DNA of 64,000 nucleotides, from the NCBI GenBank assembly GCA_014825775.1, contig MVAQ01000075.1, positions 1 to 64,000 on the forward strand, read 5' to 3'. The position numbers were made by a program, and so were the translations under genes. The notes beneath the pieces were generated by a model. It saw only the letters and a list, made by a program, of their open reading frames with translations. It was not told the DNA's origin and searched no databases. Position 1 is the first letter of the stretch. Every line of letters begins with the position of its first letter. The DNA comes from Krasilnikovozyma curviuscula. Lineage: Eukaryota; Basidiomycota; Tremellomycetes; Cystofilobasidiales; Mrakiaceae. This document shows positions 1 to 12,178 of this stretch, piece after piece.

Positions 1-303
1 CTCTCCCACCGCCCAACGTCTTCCTTCCCACCCACCCTCGAGCAGATCTCAGCGCAGTACTCACCCGCGGCGCTCGCTGAACGACGAGCGACCATCGCCG
101 GTGTCAAAACTAGCCGATTGCCGTCGTTCTTGAGGGAGAAGCAGGACAGCGAGGCGAGGAGGAGGAAGTCGATGCCTCCTATCCCCACCATTTGCCTTAC
201 CCCTGCACCAATGGAACTCAGTGATGAGCTGCCTGTCTTCAAGAGGAGTAGTCCTCATGGTCGACGAGGTGGCTTGAGCGTTAGCAGCGATCACTGGATC
301 TAG
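1..303 (+). CDS. C-terminal end of an unknown protein (5' part outside window)
   Basis: The frame starting at base 1 is open to a TAG at 301-303, giving about 100 residues that begin upstream of the window. The peptide is rich in Ser, Pro and Arg, with basic stretches such as REKQDSEARRRKS, and ends SVSSDHWI. No domain is recognisable and the composition looks disordered. It is most simply the last exon of a plus-strand gene. The start, the splice structure and the function cannot be judged from here. Confidence 0.45.
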   Translation, partial: LSHRPTSSFPPTLEQISAQYSPAALAERRATIAGVKTSRLPSFLREKQDSEARRRKSMPPIPTICLTPAPMELSDELPVFKRSSPHGRRGGLSVSSDHWI

Positions 304-1942
304 AGGTTTTTAGTGGTTTAGGGTTCTCTCTGGGCATGGTCTTCTTCTTTTCAGGTCGGAAATTTTGAACTATACTGTATCTTCTAATATCTGGACAGCA
401 CGACCTTGTGGATGTCTTTTGTATCGTAGTCTTTCCGCCCGATCGTCCTGTCGCAGTCAGCAAGCCCTTAGATACCTCTGAAGAGATTTTCGCGCCATAG
501 ACGCAACTCGCACCACATCTAACTTCTTTTCAGGCGTAGTAAGCTCGTTGGATTCCACTCCACTCTTCGCATGTCTCACATAGCCAGGTCATCTATTGAC
601 GCTTCAAGGCGACTACAGACTACTGCAATGATGGCCCCAATATGTCTAGCATCAGCTCTTGGTGTTCTTCTCCCAGTCCTACACACCCCAAAGGTCGAGC
701 GACCGGAAGTCTTGTTGGATTTCTGGATTTGGTCAGTGTCAGGATATGTGCCTGGATCTATCTCCAGAATATTCTGGCCCAGCAACCAGAGTCGCTACCT
801 CCATCGACAAAAGGTTTTTTTTTCTCAGTAGAGGTCACAAATAGGAGGGAGGTGATTGCGCAGTACGTCGAACAAAGCAAGAAGGGAAGAAAGAGGGTGC
901 GGAGTGATTGTGTCTTTCAGGCGATTTCACATAACACCGAAGGAGAGCCTGCTAACACTTTGAGAATCATACGGATCTAATGAAATCCCAGCGCTTCTAC
1001 TCTGAAAATATCGAACCTTGTATTAGAAAGTCTCGAGCTTCTGTCGCATTGTGAACCTCGCTGGTCATCGCCCCGCCACTTTGGCTCAGGTTTCTCGCCC
1101 AACGCTTACCACAGAACAGCCTTGAATTCGTCTCTCGACCGTCAGCGTGTCACTCTAGTGCTGCTGATGCGCTATTGTTATCTGGAAGATTTCCGACGAT
1201 GGAGCCACATCCGTGTTCGTAGGTGGACGAAGCTTATCGTTCGTTCGTACGCCAGCCAGTCAGTCGTAACACCTCAGCGTCCCCCCTTTTAACCCAAATC
1301 CAGGTGACTCTACTCCTTGCTGAGATTCCTGTATCTGGATGGCATCTTGGCCATGAGCCTGCTGGGCAAAACACTGCGAATCTCCATTCGTGAGTTGAAC
1401 GCTTCGTTTGCATCCTTTTCTCATTCAAGATCACCAAGATTTCAATGGTTCCCTCTGCATTCAGCTGTACAAAATGAGTAATAGGACATCCCATACCCAT
1501 CCTGGTCCGACCACCTTCCAACGTTTTGGGTTCAACCACTTTTCTTTGCCACCAGCTGCTTCTGGCTTCGAAGCACACGAGGAAACCAGTTTCCCGCCGA
1601 CTGTAACTCCCACTGCCATCCAAAAGGTCCTTTTCAGCTCGAAAAAGTGTGTATACAATCAATGTGAATCCCTTTCGAGGTGAAGCTTTGATACTCATGC
1701 TTCTTCTCCAGGTTCCTTAGGGTCGAAGGGAAATTCATTAGCTTGAACGTCCTTTTCCTCCTCCCTCGTTCAGCAACAGGAACCCCTCAACAGCAGCTCT
1801 GTAGAATTGGAAGCGTCTGGATTTGACTAGTGCAGCTCAAGTTTAGGACGTCCTTGATCAGGTTGGCTGGAGGAAACGGTTCGTTGAAGAGAGAAAGGAT
1901 TACAAAGAAGAAAAGTCGACACACTCGGTTTTCCTATTAAGG
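304..1942. other. long spacer upstream of RPB2, nothing firmly supported
   Basis: About 1.6 kb between the unknown 3' exon and the RPB2 start. It should contain the 3' UTR of the first gene and the RPB2 promoter and leader. A 154-codon ATG-initiated open frame runs on the minus strand (1234-1698) and would be divergent from RPB2, but its peptide resembles nothing I know and has no supporting domain. No tRNA or snoRNA motif pair was found. Confidence 0.3.
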
Positions 1943-4900
1943 ATGGATGCTGAAGATGATTGTACGTTTGAATACCTTTATTTTATGGTGCTGGTACCTG
2001 CAAGGTAGTGGGAGACTGACTTGTAGGATGTGTTTACCTGTTCAAACATGAACTTAGGGACGAAACTGCCACCAGAAGAGCAACCTATATCTCAGGAAGA
2101 TGTCTGGCTCGTCATTTCAGCCTTCTTCGAATCCAAATCCCTCATTGCCCAGCAACTAGAATCATTCAATGAGTTTGTCGAGAATTCGATGCAGGAGTTG
2201 GTGGATGAAGGTGGTAACTTGACGTTGGATCAGTACGAACAGTATACTGGTGTCGGCGGTGACGAGACAAAGAGATATGAGGTTTCGTTTGGTCAGATCT
2301 ATCTATCCAGAACGACTCATACGGATAGTGATGGTGAAACTCAGGCTATGTTCCCTCAGGAAGCGAGGCTGAGAAATATCACGTACGTTCAACCTTTTTT
2401 TTCCGCTGCGTGCTTTTTTTCGCTCTTCCTCCTTCTCGTGCTTTTCGGTCCATCCAAGCCCTGTTTCAATGTTCAACATTGACTCGGTCTCTCATTTTAT
2501 AGCTACTCTGCTCCTCTTTATGTCGATATGAAGAAATCGGTTTACAAGGCTCTGACGGACGACGATCCAATCGAGACGGAGTGGGAACACATTGAGGAGG
2601 AAGACGAGGAGCAGAAAGTGTGGATCGGAAAGGTCAGTTGCCCATTCTATACACCTTAAGCATACTCTGTTGATCTAACTGACAGTGGAATTGGTGGTGT
2701 GGTTAGATTCCGATCATGCTAAGGTCTCATTTCTGCGTATTGGACAACATGGACCCAAAAGATCAAACGGACTTGAATGAGTGTCCACTCGATGAGGTGA
2801 GTTTTCTTAGTCTATGTTGTGGAACATGCATGTCTCCTGACCTGACTCTGTCATGTGTAGGGAGGATACTTCATCATCAACGGTTCCGAAAAAGTGTTGA
2901 TCGCCCAGGAGCGAATGGCAGCGAATCACATCTACGTCTTTGCAAAGGCCCAACCGAGTCCCATCAACTTCTTGGCTGAGATTCGAAGTGTAGTTGAGAA
3001 AGGTGGAAAAAGTATCTCGATGCTGCAGGTCAAGATGTACCATCGAGGTGTTGCAGCTACGGTACGCACGCTGCTCCCTTTTCTTGACATTCCTCTCATG
3101 TGTCTCAATTTTTACTAAATTTTTAGTCTGGAGCTGTTATCAAGGCGACTCTGCCTTACATCAGAAGTGATATCCCCATCGTCGTCGTTTTCCGAGCATT
3201 GGGTATCATACCAGATCGAGATGTTCTTGAACACATCTGTTATGATAGAAATGATACAGCCATGTTGGATATGCTGAAGCCATGTATTGAAGAGGCGTTT
3301 GTAGTTCAAGATCGAGAGGTGAGTGCCGTTCCCTCCTGTTACTCTGTGGAGTTCTTTTTCTGAGTTGTTTTCCCATAAAAAGGTCGCTCTTGATTTCATC
3401 GGACGAAGAGGAACAGCACAACAAATCAACAGAGATGCGCGTATTCGATATGCCAACGATATTCTCCAAAAGGAGCTCCTGCCTCATATTTCCACCGATG
3501 AAGGTTCGGAGACCAAGAAGGCTTACTTCTTTGGTTACATGATTCACCGGCTGTTGCTGGCTGCTTTGGAAAGGAGAGAGTTGGATGATAGAGATCACTT
3601 TGGAAAGAAGAGGTTGGATTTGGCTGGACCGCTTTTGGCTGGATTGTTCAGGATGCTGTTCAAGAAGTTGACCAAGGATGTGTACAGGCATCTGTCAAAG
3701 GTTAGTTTGCTTCCTTCAATTCTCTTTCCAGGTATTTTCATCACTGACAATTTTTTTTTTGTGTTGACAGTGTATCGAGACAAAGAAGGAGTTCCGACTC
3801 GAGTCTGCCGTCCGACACACGACCATTACCAACGGTATGAAATACTCTCTTGCGACTGGTAATTGGGGAGATCAGAAGAAGGCCATGTCTGCACGTGCTG
3901 GTGTCTCTCAGGTTCTCAACAGATATACCTTTGCCTCCACCTTGTCCCACTTGCGTCGTTGCAACACGCCCATCGGAAGAGATGGCAAAATCGCTAAACC
4001 CCGTCAGCTGCACAACACTCACTGGGGTATGGTATGTCCTGCCGAAACTCCCGAAGGTCAGGCTTGTGGTCTTGTCAAGAACCTGGCTCTCATGGCCTAC
4101 ATTTCGGTCGGATCTCATTCAGCTCCTATCTTGGAGTTCTTGAACGAGTGGGGTCTCGAAGGATTGCACGAATACGGCGGTGACGCTGGAGCTGCTACTA
4201 AGACGAAGGTTTTCGTCAACGGTGTTTGGGTTGGAGTGCATCGAAAAGTCAATGATTTGACTGCCCACTTGATCAAGCTGCGAAGGTGTGCAGATATCAA
4301 GTCTGAGGTATCAATTGTGAGGGATATCAGAGAGAAGGAGCTGAGGCTATACACTGACGCTGGAAGAGTGTGTCGTCCGTTGTTCGTTGTCGACGATGAA
4401 ACTCAAGAGCTGGTCATCAGGAAGATCGACATCAACCGACTCATCAGCACTCAGGAAGCGATGGCGGAGGGTCACGAAGTGGAAGAGCCCGTCTCTTGGA
4501 ACACCTTTATGGATCAAGGGAAAATTGAGCTTTTGGATGCTGAAGAAGAGGAGACTTCAATGATTGCCATGACCCAGGACGATTTAGAGCTCGCTAGGAC
4601 CTCGGTGGATAAGAAGGACATGAGGGCGAAGGAGCTGAAAAACCAGGACGACACTGCTTCCAATTACGATGTAACCCTTCGACTCAAGAGCTCCAATTTC
4701 TCTCACACTTTCACTCACTGTGAAATCCATCCAGCGATGATCCTTGGTATCTGCGCCTCCATTATTCCCTTCCCAGATCACAATCAGGTACGCTCCCTTT
4801 ACATTTTGTCCTCTACATGAGTGCGCTTCCTGACTTGGATTTCTTCAGTCTCCTCGTAACACATATCAATCCGCTATGGGTAAACAAGCTATGGGTGTTT

Positions 4901-6430
4901 ACCTCACCAATTACCAAGTCCGTATGGATACCATGGCCAACATCCTGTACTACCCACAAAAGCCGCTGGCTACAACTCGATCGATGGAATATCTCAAGTT
5001 CAGAGATCTTCCAGCTGGTCAGAACGCCATCGTCGCCATTCTTTGCTACTCTGGTTACAATCAGGAAGATTCTGTCATCATGAACCAGAGTTCCATCGAT
5101 CGAGGTCTCTTTAGATCAATGTACTACCGATCCTATCAAGATGTTGAGAAGAAAATTGGTATGATGAATGTCGAAGATTTCGAGAAGCCTAATCGAATGG
5201 ATACTGTCAAGCTGAAGATCGGAAACTACGACAAGCTCGAGGCAGATGGCTTGGTTGCTCCTGGTACCAACGTCAAGGGTGAAGATGTCATTATTGGTAA
5301 AACTGCACCAATTCCACCAGACGCTGAGGAGCTAGGTCAGAGGACAAGTCAACAGACAAAGAGGGATGTCTCTACACCACTCAAGTCCACAGAGCAGGGT
5401 ATCGTCGATCAAGTGCTCATTACCACTACCGCGGACAAGATGCGATTTGTCAAGATTCGTGTTCGATCTACCAGAGTTCCTCAGATCGGTGACAAGTTTG
5501 CTTCTCGTCACGGTCAGAAGGGAACGTGTGGTGTCACCTACCGGCAAGAAGACATGCCCTTCACTGCTGAAGGTATCACACCTGACATCATCATCAACCC
5601 TCACGCTATTCCATCTCGTATGACTATCGGCCACTTAGTCGAGTGCCTTCTTAGTAAACTGGCTACTCTCCTTGGTCAAGAAGGTGACGCAACTCCATTC
5701 ACCGAGTTGACGGTCAAAGGTGTCTCAGAATTCTTGTTCAACAAGGGATACCAGTCAAGAGGTCTGGAGGTAATGTACCACGGTCACACTGGAAGGAAGC
5801 TTCAGGCTCAGATCTACCTTGGTCCAACCTACTACCAACGTTTGAAGCACATGGTTGCGGACAAGATCCACGCGCGAGCGAGAGGCCCTGTTCAGATTCT
5901 CACTAGACAGCCTGTTGAGGGTAGATCTAGAGACGGTGGATTACGTTTCGGAGAGATGGAGGTGAGTTTTGAATCTTTCGGCTGAAACCCTCTTCTTGCC
6001 TTCGGCTGACGTCCGTTTGTGGCTTTTCTTTTAGCGTGATTGTATGATTGCTCACGGTATCGCTAACTTCTTGCGAGAGAGACTTTTCGATGCATCTGAT
6101 GGATACCGTATCCATGTCTGTGACATCTGTGGTATGGCTGCTATCGCTCAGTTGAAGAAGCAGACGTTTGAATGTGTAAGTCTGCCTTCATCTTCTACTA
6201 TTGCAGCAAGGTCTAATTCGAGAACAATTTACTTTGTGTAGGGACACTGTCGAAACAAGACTGACGTTTCTCAGGTTCTCATTCCTTATGCCGCGAAGCT
6301 CTTGTTCCAAGAGGTAAGCAGCAATTCGCGTCTGAAATCGCAGTTTTCACGAGAGTAACCGACTTATGCCTCTTCTATCTTTCTATAGCTTCAAGCAATG
6401 AACATTGCTACTCGTCTGATTCTCACTTAA
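1943..6430 (+). CDS. RPB2: RNA polymerase II second-largest subunit Rpb2
   Basis: Forms, with Rpb1, the catalytic core of nuclear RNA polymerase II. I read 12 exons: 1943-1961, 2058-2392, 2503-2632, 2707-2796, 2861-3061, 3127-3318, 3383-3700, 3771-4787, 4849-5961, 6035-6175, 6242-6313 and 6389-6430. The protein starts [20 protein letters not shown]. It contains the lobe region ([20 protein letters not shown]), the fork segment ([20 protein letters not shown]), the protrusion and hybrid-binding blocks ([36 protein letters not shown]), and the C-terminal Zn-binding anchor (CDICGMAA...CGHCRN). Family length and all conserved blocks look intact. The first intron must use the acceptor at 2057, because the nearer one at 2026 would create an immediate TGA. 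The gene is solid; only the very short first exon is less certain. Confidence 0.97.
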
Positions 6431-7024
6431 AACACCATCCTCAGCGCTCGGCGTAGTTGTAAAAACAAGGTGCTTGGTGACTAGATTATGTCCTCATATG
6501 ACCCGCAATCTCGTTGATGTAGCAGTGATTATAAAAACAACAATGAAATGTAACAGCGATCTAATACGCAAATCTTACTTCTGGACCACAATTTAATATA
6601 AGGCGGTGTCTCTAGGAAGGGTATCCCTCTAGCGACGGCCTCCTGCGCCATATCCCCTCTCTCCTATTTGTCCCCACATATACACAGAGCGACATCTCCA
6701 TAGATCAGAGATATCGCGGAGGAACTCAGCGTGCCTTACTTTTAGGGACATGATTCGGGGACCCTGTTGTTTTGATTGAGACGTTGCACAGACTAAAAAA
6801 AATGAGGCGCTTCTTCTACTCATCCAGAGAGTGACGCTGGCAATATCCTATTGGGTGAACAGTTGCTAAAACGCCAAATAGCAAATATCAACAGTCGACC
6901 AGGATTGACCGCTGACATAACTTTAAAGTGATCCTTTAAGCTTCAGCGAACAATCCCAGATTAGATATGTTAAACTACATGGGTATCTATGTCATCAAGA
7001 GTAAGGTATAAGTCATCAAAGATC
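6431..7024. other. convergent 3' spacer
   Basis: About 0.6 kb between the RPB2 stop and the stop of the minus-strand gene that follows. It is AT-rich with A/T runs suited to cleavage and polyadenylation. I see no open frame with coding character and no RNA gene. Confidence 0.5.
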
Positions 7025-10000
7025 CTATAGCCAGCCAACTGCTAGCCATCGCAAGAAAGCAATGATCCATCTAGGACCGTACCACACCGGAAACAGTACC
7101 AAAAACAGAATAACCTGTAAAATAGGCCAAAGAAGGTAGCTGTAGAATGGCACGACTACTATGGCGAATAAACGGACAGCGACCAAGCCCATCGCCATAC
7201 CCTTGTCGAGGACGTCGCCGAGAACGTACTCGAGGGAGCTAGGATCTGAAGTAGATTTGATTCTGTAAGGATCAAAAGCTTTAAGACGATTGGTCTGATA
7301 ACAGAGGAAAAGGAATTAGCTTTGATGAGATTTGCAGTCACGTTGAAAGAAGATCTTACAAAAGTTTCCACAGTCTTCCTAACCTTCACCACCTTCGGCC
7401 GGAAAGCGATTACAGAAGAGTAGGATGAAACCTGTTGTTCGTGCATAGAGATAACTTCCAATTCTGACTTCCTCCAGTGACTTTGAAGCTGAGAGAACGA
7501 CATCTCAACCGCTAAGAAGGGTTCGACCGGAGGGGCAGTTCCAGTAGCAGTTGTTTTTCTCTTCAATCCGTACAGGGAGAGAAGTCCTTGACGGCCGATT
7601 TCGGGAAGACTAGCAATGGATTGTCGTCTCGCAGCCCAGCCCGATCTGCTGCGAGTGGTGCGAGGAGAATGAGAAGGATGAGGACTGCCGTTGACTCGAA
7701 GAGGGAGCAGCACGTCGGTTCCTTCGTTCTCGTTGTCGCTGCTTTCAATTGAGGCGGAAGGCTTCTGACGAATGGGAAGAACTAGCTCAGGTGGAAGGTC
7801 GTAACTGGGAGTGAAGCCAGTAAGATCGGTTGCAACTCTGGAATAGTCGATGAGGAGAGACCGCAACTCGAGGTAACTGTCCTCGTTGAGATGAGCAGCT
7901 TCATCAAGCCCTTTAGCATAGTTCTCAAACTCTGTCAATTGACTGCAAAATGGTGATAGGTCAGCTCAAGTTAACGAAGACAAAGTACAAATACTCACTC
8001 TTGATGTTTCCGAGTCCTTTCAATAGCTGTTAGAAGCTCTCGTTGAGTAGGATGGTAGGGTTGGTGCCGTAACATTTTGAGTTCATCTACAGCCAGACCG
8101 TAATCCGACCTGTGAATGTGATGCTCATCCACCAGCATGTCGAGGTTCTCGATATGCCTCGAGCTTGAGTTTCCTTCTCCCATTCTCTTTGAGAATAGCA
8201 GACCCGGAAACTGCTTGATTCGATCTTTTGCTGCTTGTCGAGATCTTCGGTTGAGCAGACCAGGACCTTCATCAGACTCTGATCCTATGGGGCTAACATC
8301 TAAAGCACGGCGCCGCCTCCTCTTCCCATCTGTGCCATAATCGGTTGGGAAGAGCCCGAGACGAGAGACTCTTCTGCCACGGAAGTCACGGTTGTCGTCG
8401 CTCTTGACATCGCTGTCACTGTGCGCTTGATGCATTGATGGTCTAAGATGTTGACCTTCCGCATCAGAATGGTAAGGGCTGACATTGTGAGATTGATCGT
8501 TCCTTTTTCTACTGGTTTGAGGGAAGTTGACAATGGCCGAAAAGGAATCCTTTATCATCGAAGAAATTCCTTCTGGACTGGCTGATTCTCGTGAGTCACG
8601 CGAGGAGTAAAAGGCGGGAGGACTGATCAGAGCTGAGGCTAGACCAGGTGAGGATGGGGACGTTGCTCGACCTTCGAGCGATTGATGATGCTTGTGCGAG
8701 AAGAAATCGGTGGCATGTCCTGAATGGCTATTAAGATCCAAAGAATGGGATCCTTTTCGATGGAGTAGGGAGCGACTTGGAGGGTGAAGATGATCTGGTG
8801 TTGAAGGGTGCTGTAGGTGGGGAGTGGGACTAAGACTTCGACGACTTGCTGACGTCAAACCAAGAGCACCACTGTTTTTAAAATCAAACTGTTGAGAATC
8901 CTTTTTACTGCTGAGTGAGAGAAGGGAGCCTGGTCGATTGGGAGCTAGCGTGGTGCCCGAAGGATGCTTCTTGTAATCACCACCGAGGTATTCAGATGAG
9001 AGACTACTCCTCGGCTGCCCTTGTACGTTTGAAGTGGTTCGATTCCTCATGAGAGGCGAACTTGGATAATCCAAAGAGTCGTGTTTGAAGTGATAATTGG
9101 TTGAAGGCTGTCTTCCGTCGACGACCTCAGAGACTGAACCAAGCTTAGAGGTCTGAACACTATTGCTACGAATCAGCCCACTCTCCGCCATTGCTGGTTC
9201 CATTGGCAGCTGAACCACACCACCACAATTGATGAAGTTTTCCAACTCGTCTGGAAGCACTTCCCACGTGGAAAGTGAGGCTCCTCTGCCTCTCTGAAGC
9301 AACGCTGCACCTGTTGAACCTTGACGCCATGGTGGTGAAGATGGCAGTTGACGAGTCCAGGACTTGGTTCTGACGCTAGATCCAGTAGGGAGATCGTCGA
9401 AGCTTGATTTGCTGCCAAAGGCTCCACCATTCATGGCTGGTGACCACAATGTGAATTTCGAATTGCTTCCCCCGGGACTGCCCATTGTAGAGTTCGACCT
9501 CCACAACGAGTCTTGACTCATACTTCTTCTCGTTGGGGGACTGGAAAAGATGTTTGTTGCACCTCTTTTAATTTCTTCTTTCCTTGTTCGTTGTTTCCAA
9601 CGTTTGACCTGAAGGAGATTGGGAGGGGGTACACCTACCGAGATGGCGTTGTATATTGGTGCGTAACGAGCTTCGAAGAAAGCTTTACAGCGAGCTGCAG
9701 CTTGGAGAGGGGAGTTGGAGTGAGCATGAGAGAGGATGTAGGTTTCAACTTTTCGTATTCGAGCTGTCGCAAACAAAAAAAATCAGTCAAAAGCCCTGAA
9801 CAGCAAATAGACCAGTGAACTCGCCTTCAAACTCATCAGTAGCCCTTTCTTCCTCTTCCTCGTCCATAGTCGCACTACTATCCCTTCTCTTCCTAGATTC
9901 ACCTTTCGCTACACCCAAGATCTTCTTCCCAGCGACTTTTCCTATCGTTGTCGCGTTCGACCCGCTAGGTCCACTGGCACCTTCATCCTTCTCTTTTCCC

Positions 10001-11275
10001 TTCCCTTTCCTGTCCAAAAACGGCACCGAGTTTGATATTGAGCTGTAGAGATGGCGGTCTCCTTTAGAGCTCTGACCGAGCGCTGAAACTGGCGGAAGTT
10101 CAGAAGTGACTCCGTGGGAGAGGAGTGTAGGTAAGGATCCAGCAGATGAGATGGACGTCGTTGGAAGTGTTGCACTCGTATCATTCGTCTGAAGGACTCG
10201 GAGAGCAGATCGGAGATCGATAGATTGAAGAAGTGATTTCAGGTCTGTGAAGAAGAAGAACGATTTCGTCATCAATGTATTTATGTTCACGTCGCGAGCG
10301 AGCGAATGGCGCAACCTCAGGACAAGGTTGTCAAGACTCCAGTATCAACGTACCTTCGCTTTCGTTCCCACTCATTCTTCGAGAAGGAGCATCGCCATCT
10401 ATATCTTTATCTTTCAGAACTCTCTGACGCTCCTTCTCTCGCTCCCTCTCCCTCACTCGTTCCCTATGCCGCAGCTCTCGCTCCCTCTCTTTATCAGCTC
10501 TCTCCTTCCCCTTCGGGACGGCTATAGGAATATTCAGCCCACTTCTAGAAGAAGTCGATGCAGAGCGATGCTCGCGCGTGTTGAGTAATGGACTCGTTTG
10601 AAGCGCGGAACCTGACCCGAGGAACTTTCTCTGAGGCGCAAGCGACGGATGATTTGAAGAGTAAGACGCACGTCGAGGTGGATGATGGGAGCCTGCTGAG
10701 AGAGGACTGATGTGGCCTGGAAGTCGAGGGGATATCTGGTTGTTTGCTGGGTTGAGATAGGTGCCCGCGCTCAGAGTCATGGCTCGTTTTCTTGAACCGT
10801 TGTGTCGAGTTTCAGGCAGCAAAATGGAGCTTGAAGGAGTGACGTCTGTGCTCTTGGTCCGCTTTTCCGAGAGGCTTTGAGGTTGACTAGCTACTCCGTT
10901 TGAAAGCGAGTCTGAGGCTGATAATCCTCCCGCGGTTCCAGTTGCACCACCTAAACCAATTGACTGAAGCCTCTCCGGAAACGGTACTGGCTTCGTTGAG
11001 TTTCCTATCACTGGTAGCAACCCCTTGTGACCACCACTCCTGGTACTGTCACGTTTGGCTACAAAGCCATGTTCGCCCTCGTTGTCGGAGGAGCTCGGAG
11101 AGCTAGCCTCAACGCTAGGAGTGGTGAAGAATTGTTTATGGGTATCATGTAACAGTACGCTGTGATGGTTGGAGTGGTTGTGTACCGGGTGGGGCTGAGA
11201 GCTGAAGTGAACGGACTGGGTGGGAGAGATATCCAACTTGCCTGGTTGTGGGTAGCTAACTGGGACCGTTGCCAT
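7025..11275 (-). CDS. large Ser-rich protein with hydrophobic C-terminus, unknown function
   Basis: Five exons can be joined in frame into a protein of roughly 1,300 residues. It starts MATVPVSYPQPGKL at 11275. The first exon is low-complexity (Ser, Pro, His, Arg). The joins ...NESE/DLKSLLQS, EFT/ARIRKVETYIL and RKHQD/QLTEFENY each restore one frame. Possible folded parts are the KVETYILSHAHSNSPLQAAA block, a helical stretch (about 8000-8100 and 7850-7940), and a C-terminal stretch starting near VLGDVLDKGMAMGLVAVRLF with two or three hydrophobic segments rich in Trp and Tyr, ending WLAVGWL. This suggests a membrane-anchored or hairpin protein with a long disordered cytosolic part. I do not recognise the family. 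One donor is GTCTAT, so exon edges are moderately certain; the final TM exon depends on an intron near 7290-7357. Confidence 0.8.
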
Positions 11276-12178
11276 CGAAGAGACTGACTGGACCTCAAGA
11301 GAACCTCCCACGACCTATTCAGCTCCCTCTAGTGTTACTGAGTGTGCGGGAGCATATGCTATTTGAAGCCGGGAAAGCACTGTGCGCAAAAGACGACCGA
11401 GCAAGCCATACAAGACGAAGTTTGGAGGACCAAAGAGCATGGAGGGAAGTCAGCAATGAAACACCACATTGGGCAGAATGACACTGTATTGAGAAGGATA
11501 AACATACATGAACTGAACTTGGAGGACCACAAGAAGCAACCGGATGATGCTATGCAAAAGCGGGCCAGGGACGTTATAGAGGAGAAAATGAACGGTCAGC
11601 TTGCCATTTTCACTCCAATTAGATACGGAATAGCTGGGAAGAATGGCCTACCTAAGACGTCGTAGTGCCAGAAGTCCCCCAAAAACCAATCGGTTGAATG
11701 CGAAAGGAGCACAAGCAAAGGGGAAGAGCAGAGAGGGTCAGCAACACATTTCACGTCGAGAACCACTACAGATTTCCAATAGAGGAGCAGACTTACATGT
11801 GTATGTACGTTACCAAGTCTGAGGATCGGCTGGGTGCCTTGAGGAAATCGACGTCGGGAGGTGAACGAGGCGAGGCTCGACTGCCTCAAACCTCAAACGC
11901 CATCGAAGCTGAAATATGATCCGAGATCGCTACAGCCGCCCTCCTGTCTACTAGAATTTCAGAACTTCACCCTGTAGAGTATCCAAGAGATTTTCGAGGT
12001 TCCAGAGGTGTGAAGGTGAGGTGAGATATCTGCCCTTCGAGGTGGAATTGCGCTCCTGCCTTTCAAATTATCTAATCATGACCCACACGGAACAAGTAAT
12101 GACATTAAACGCAGTACATGCGTCTTGCAATTTATGTACATAAATCACGCCAAGAAGATCCACGTCCGCAAGTACGTC
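11276..12178. other. long upstream region of the Ser-rich membrane protein gene
   Basis: About 0.9 kb between the start of the minus-strand gene to the left and the stop of the GH27 gene to the right. It must contain that gene's promoter and possibly a long or spliced 5' leader. Open frames of 97-107 codons exist on both strands but lack convincing composition or good starts. Nothing else recognised. Confidence 0.4.

Noticed and set aside
1234..1698. 154-codon minus-strand ORF upstream of RPB2
   Set aside because: ATG-started but without recognisable domain, splice signals or supporting composition; a frame of this length can occur by chance in a window of this size.
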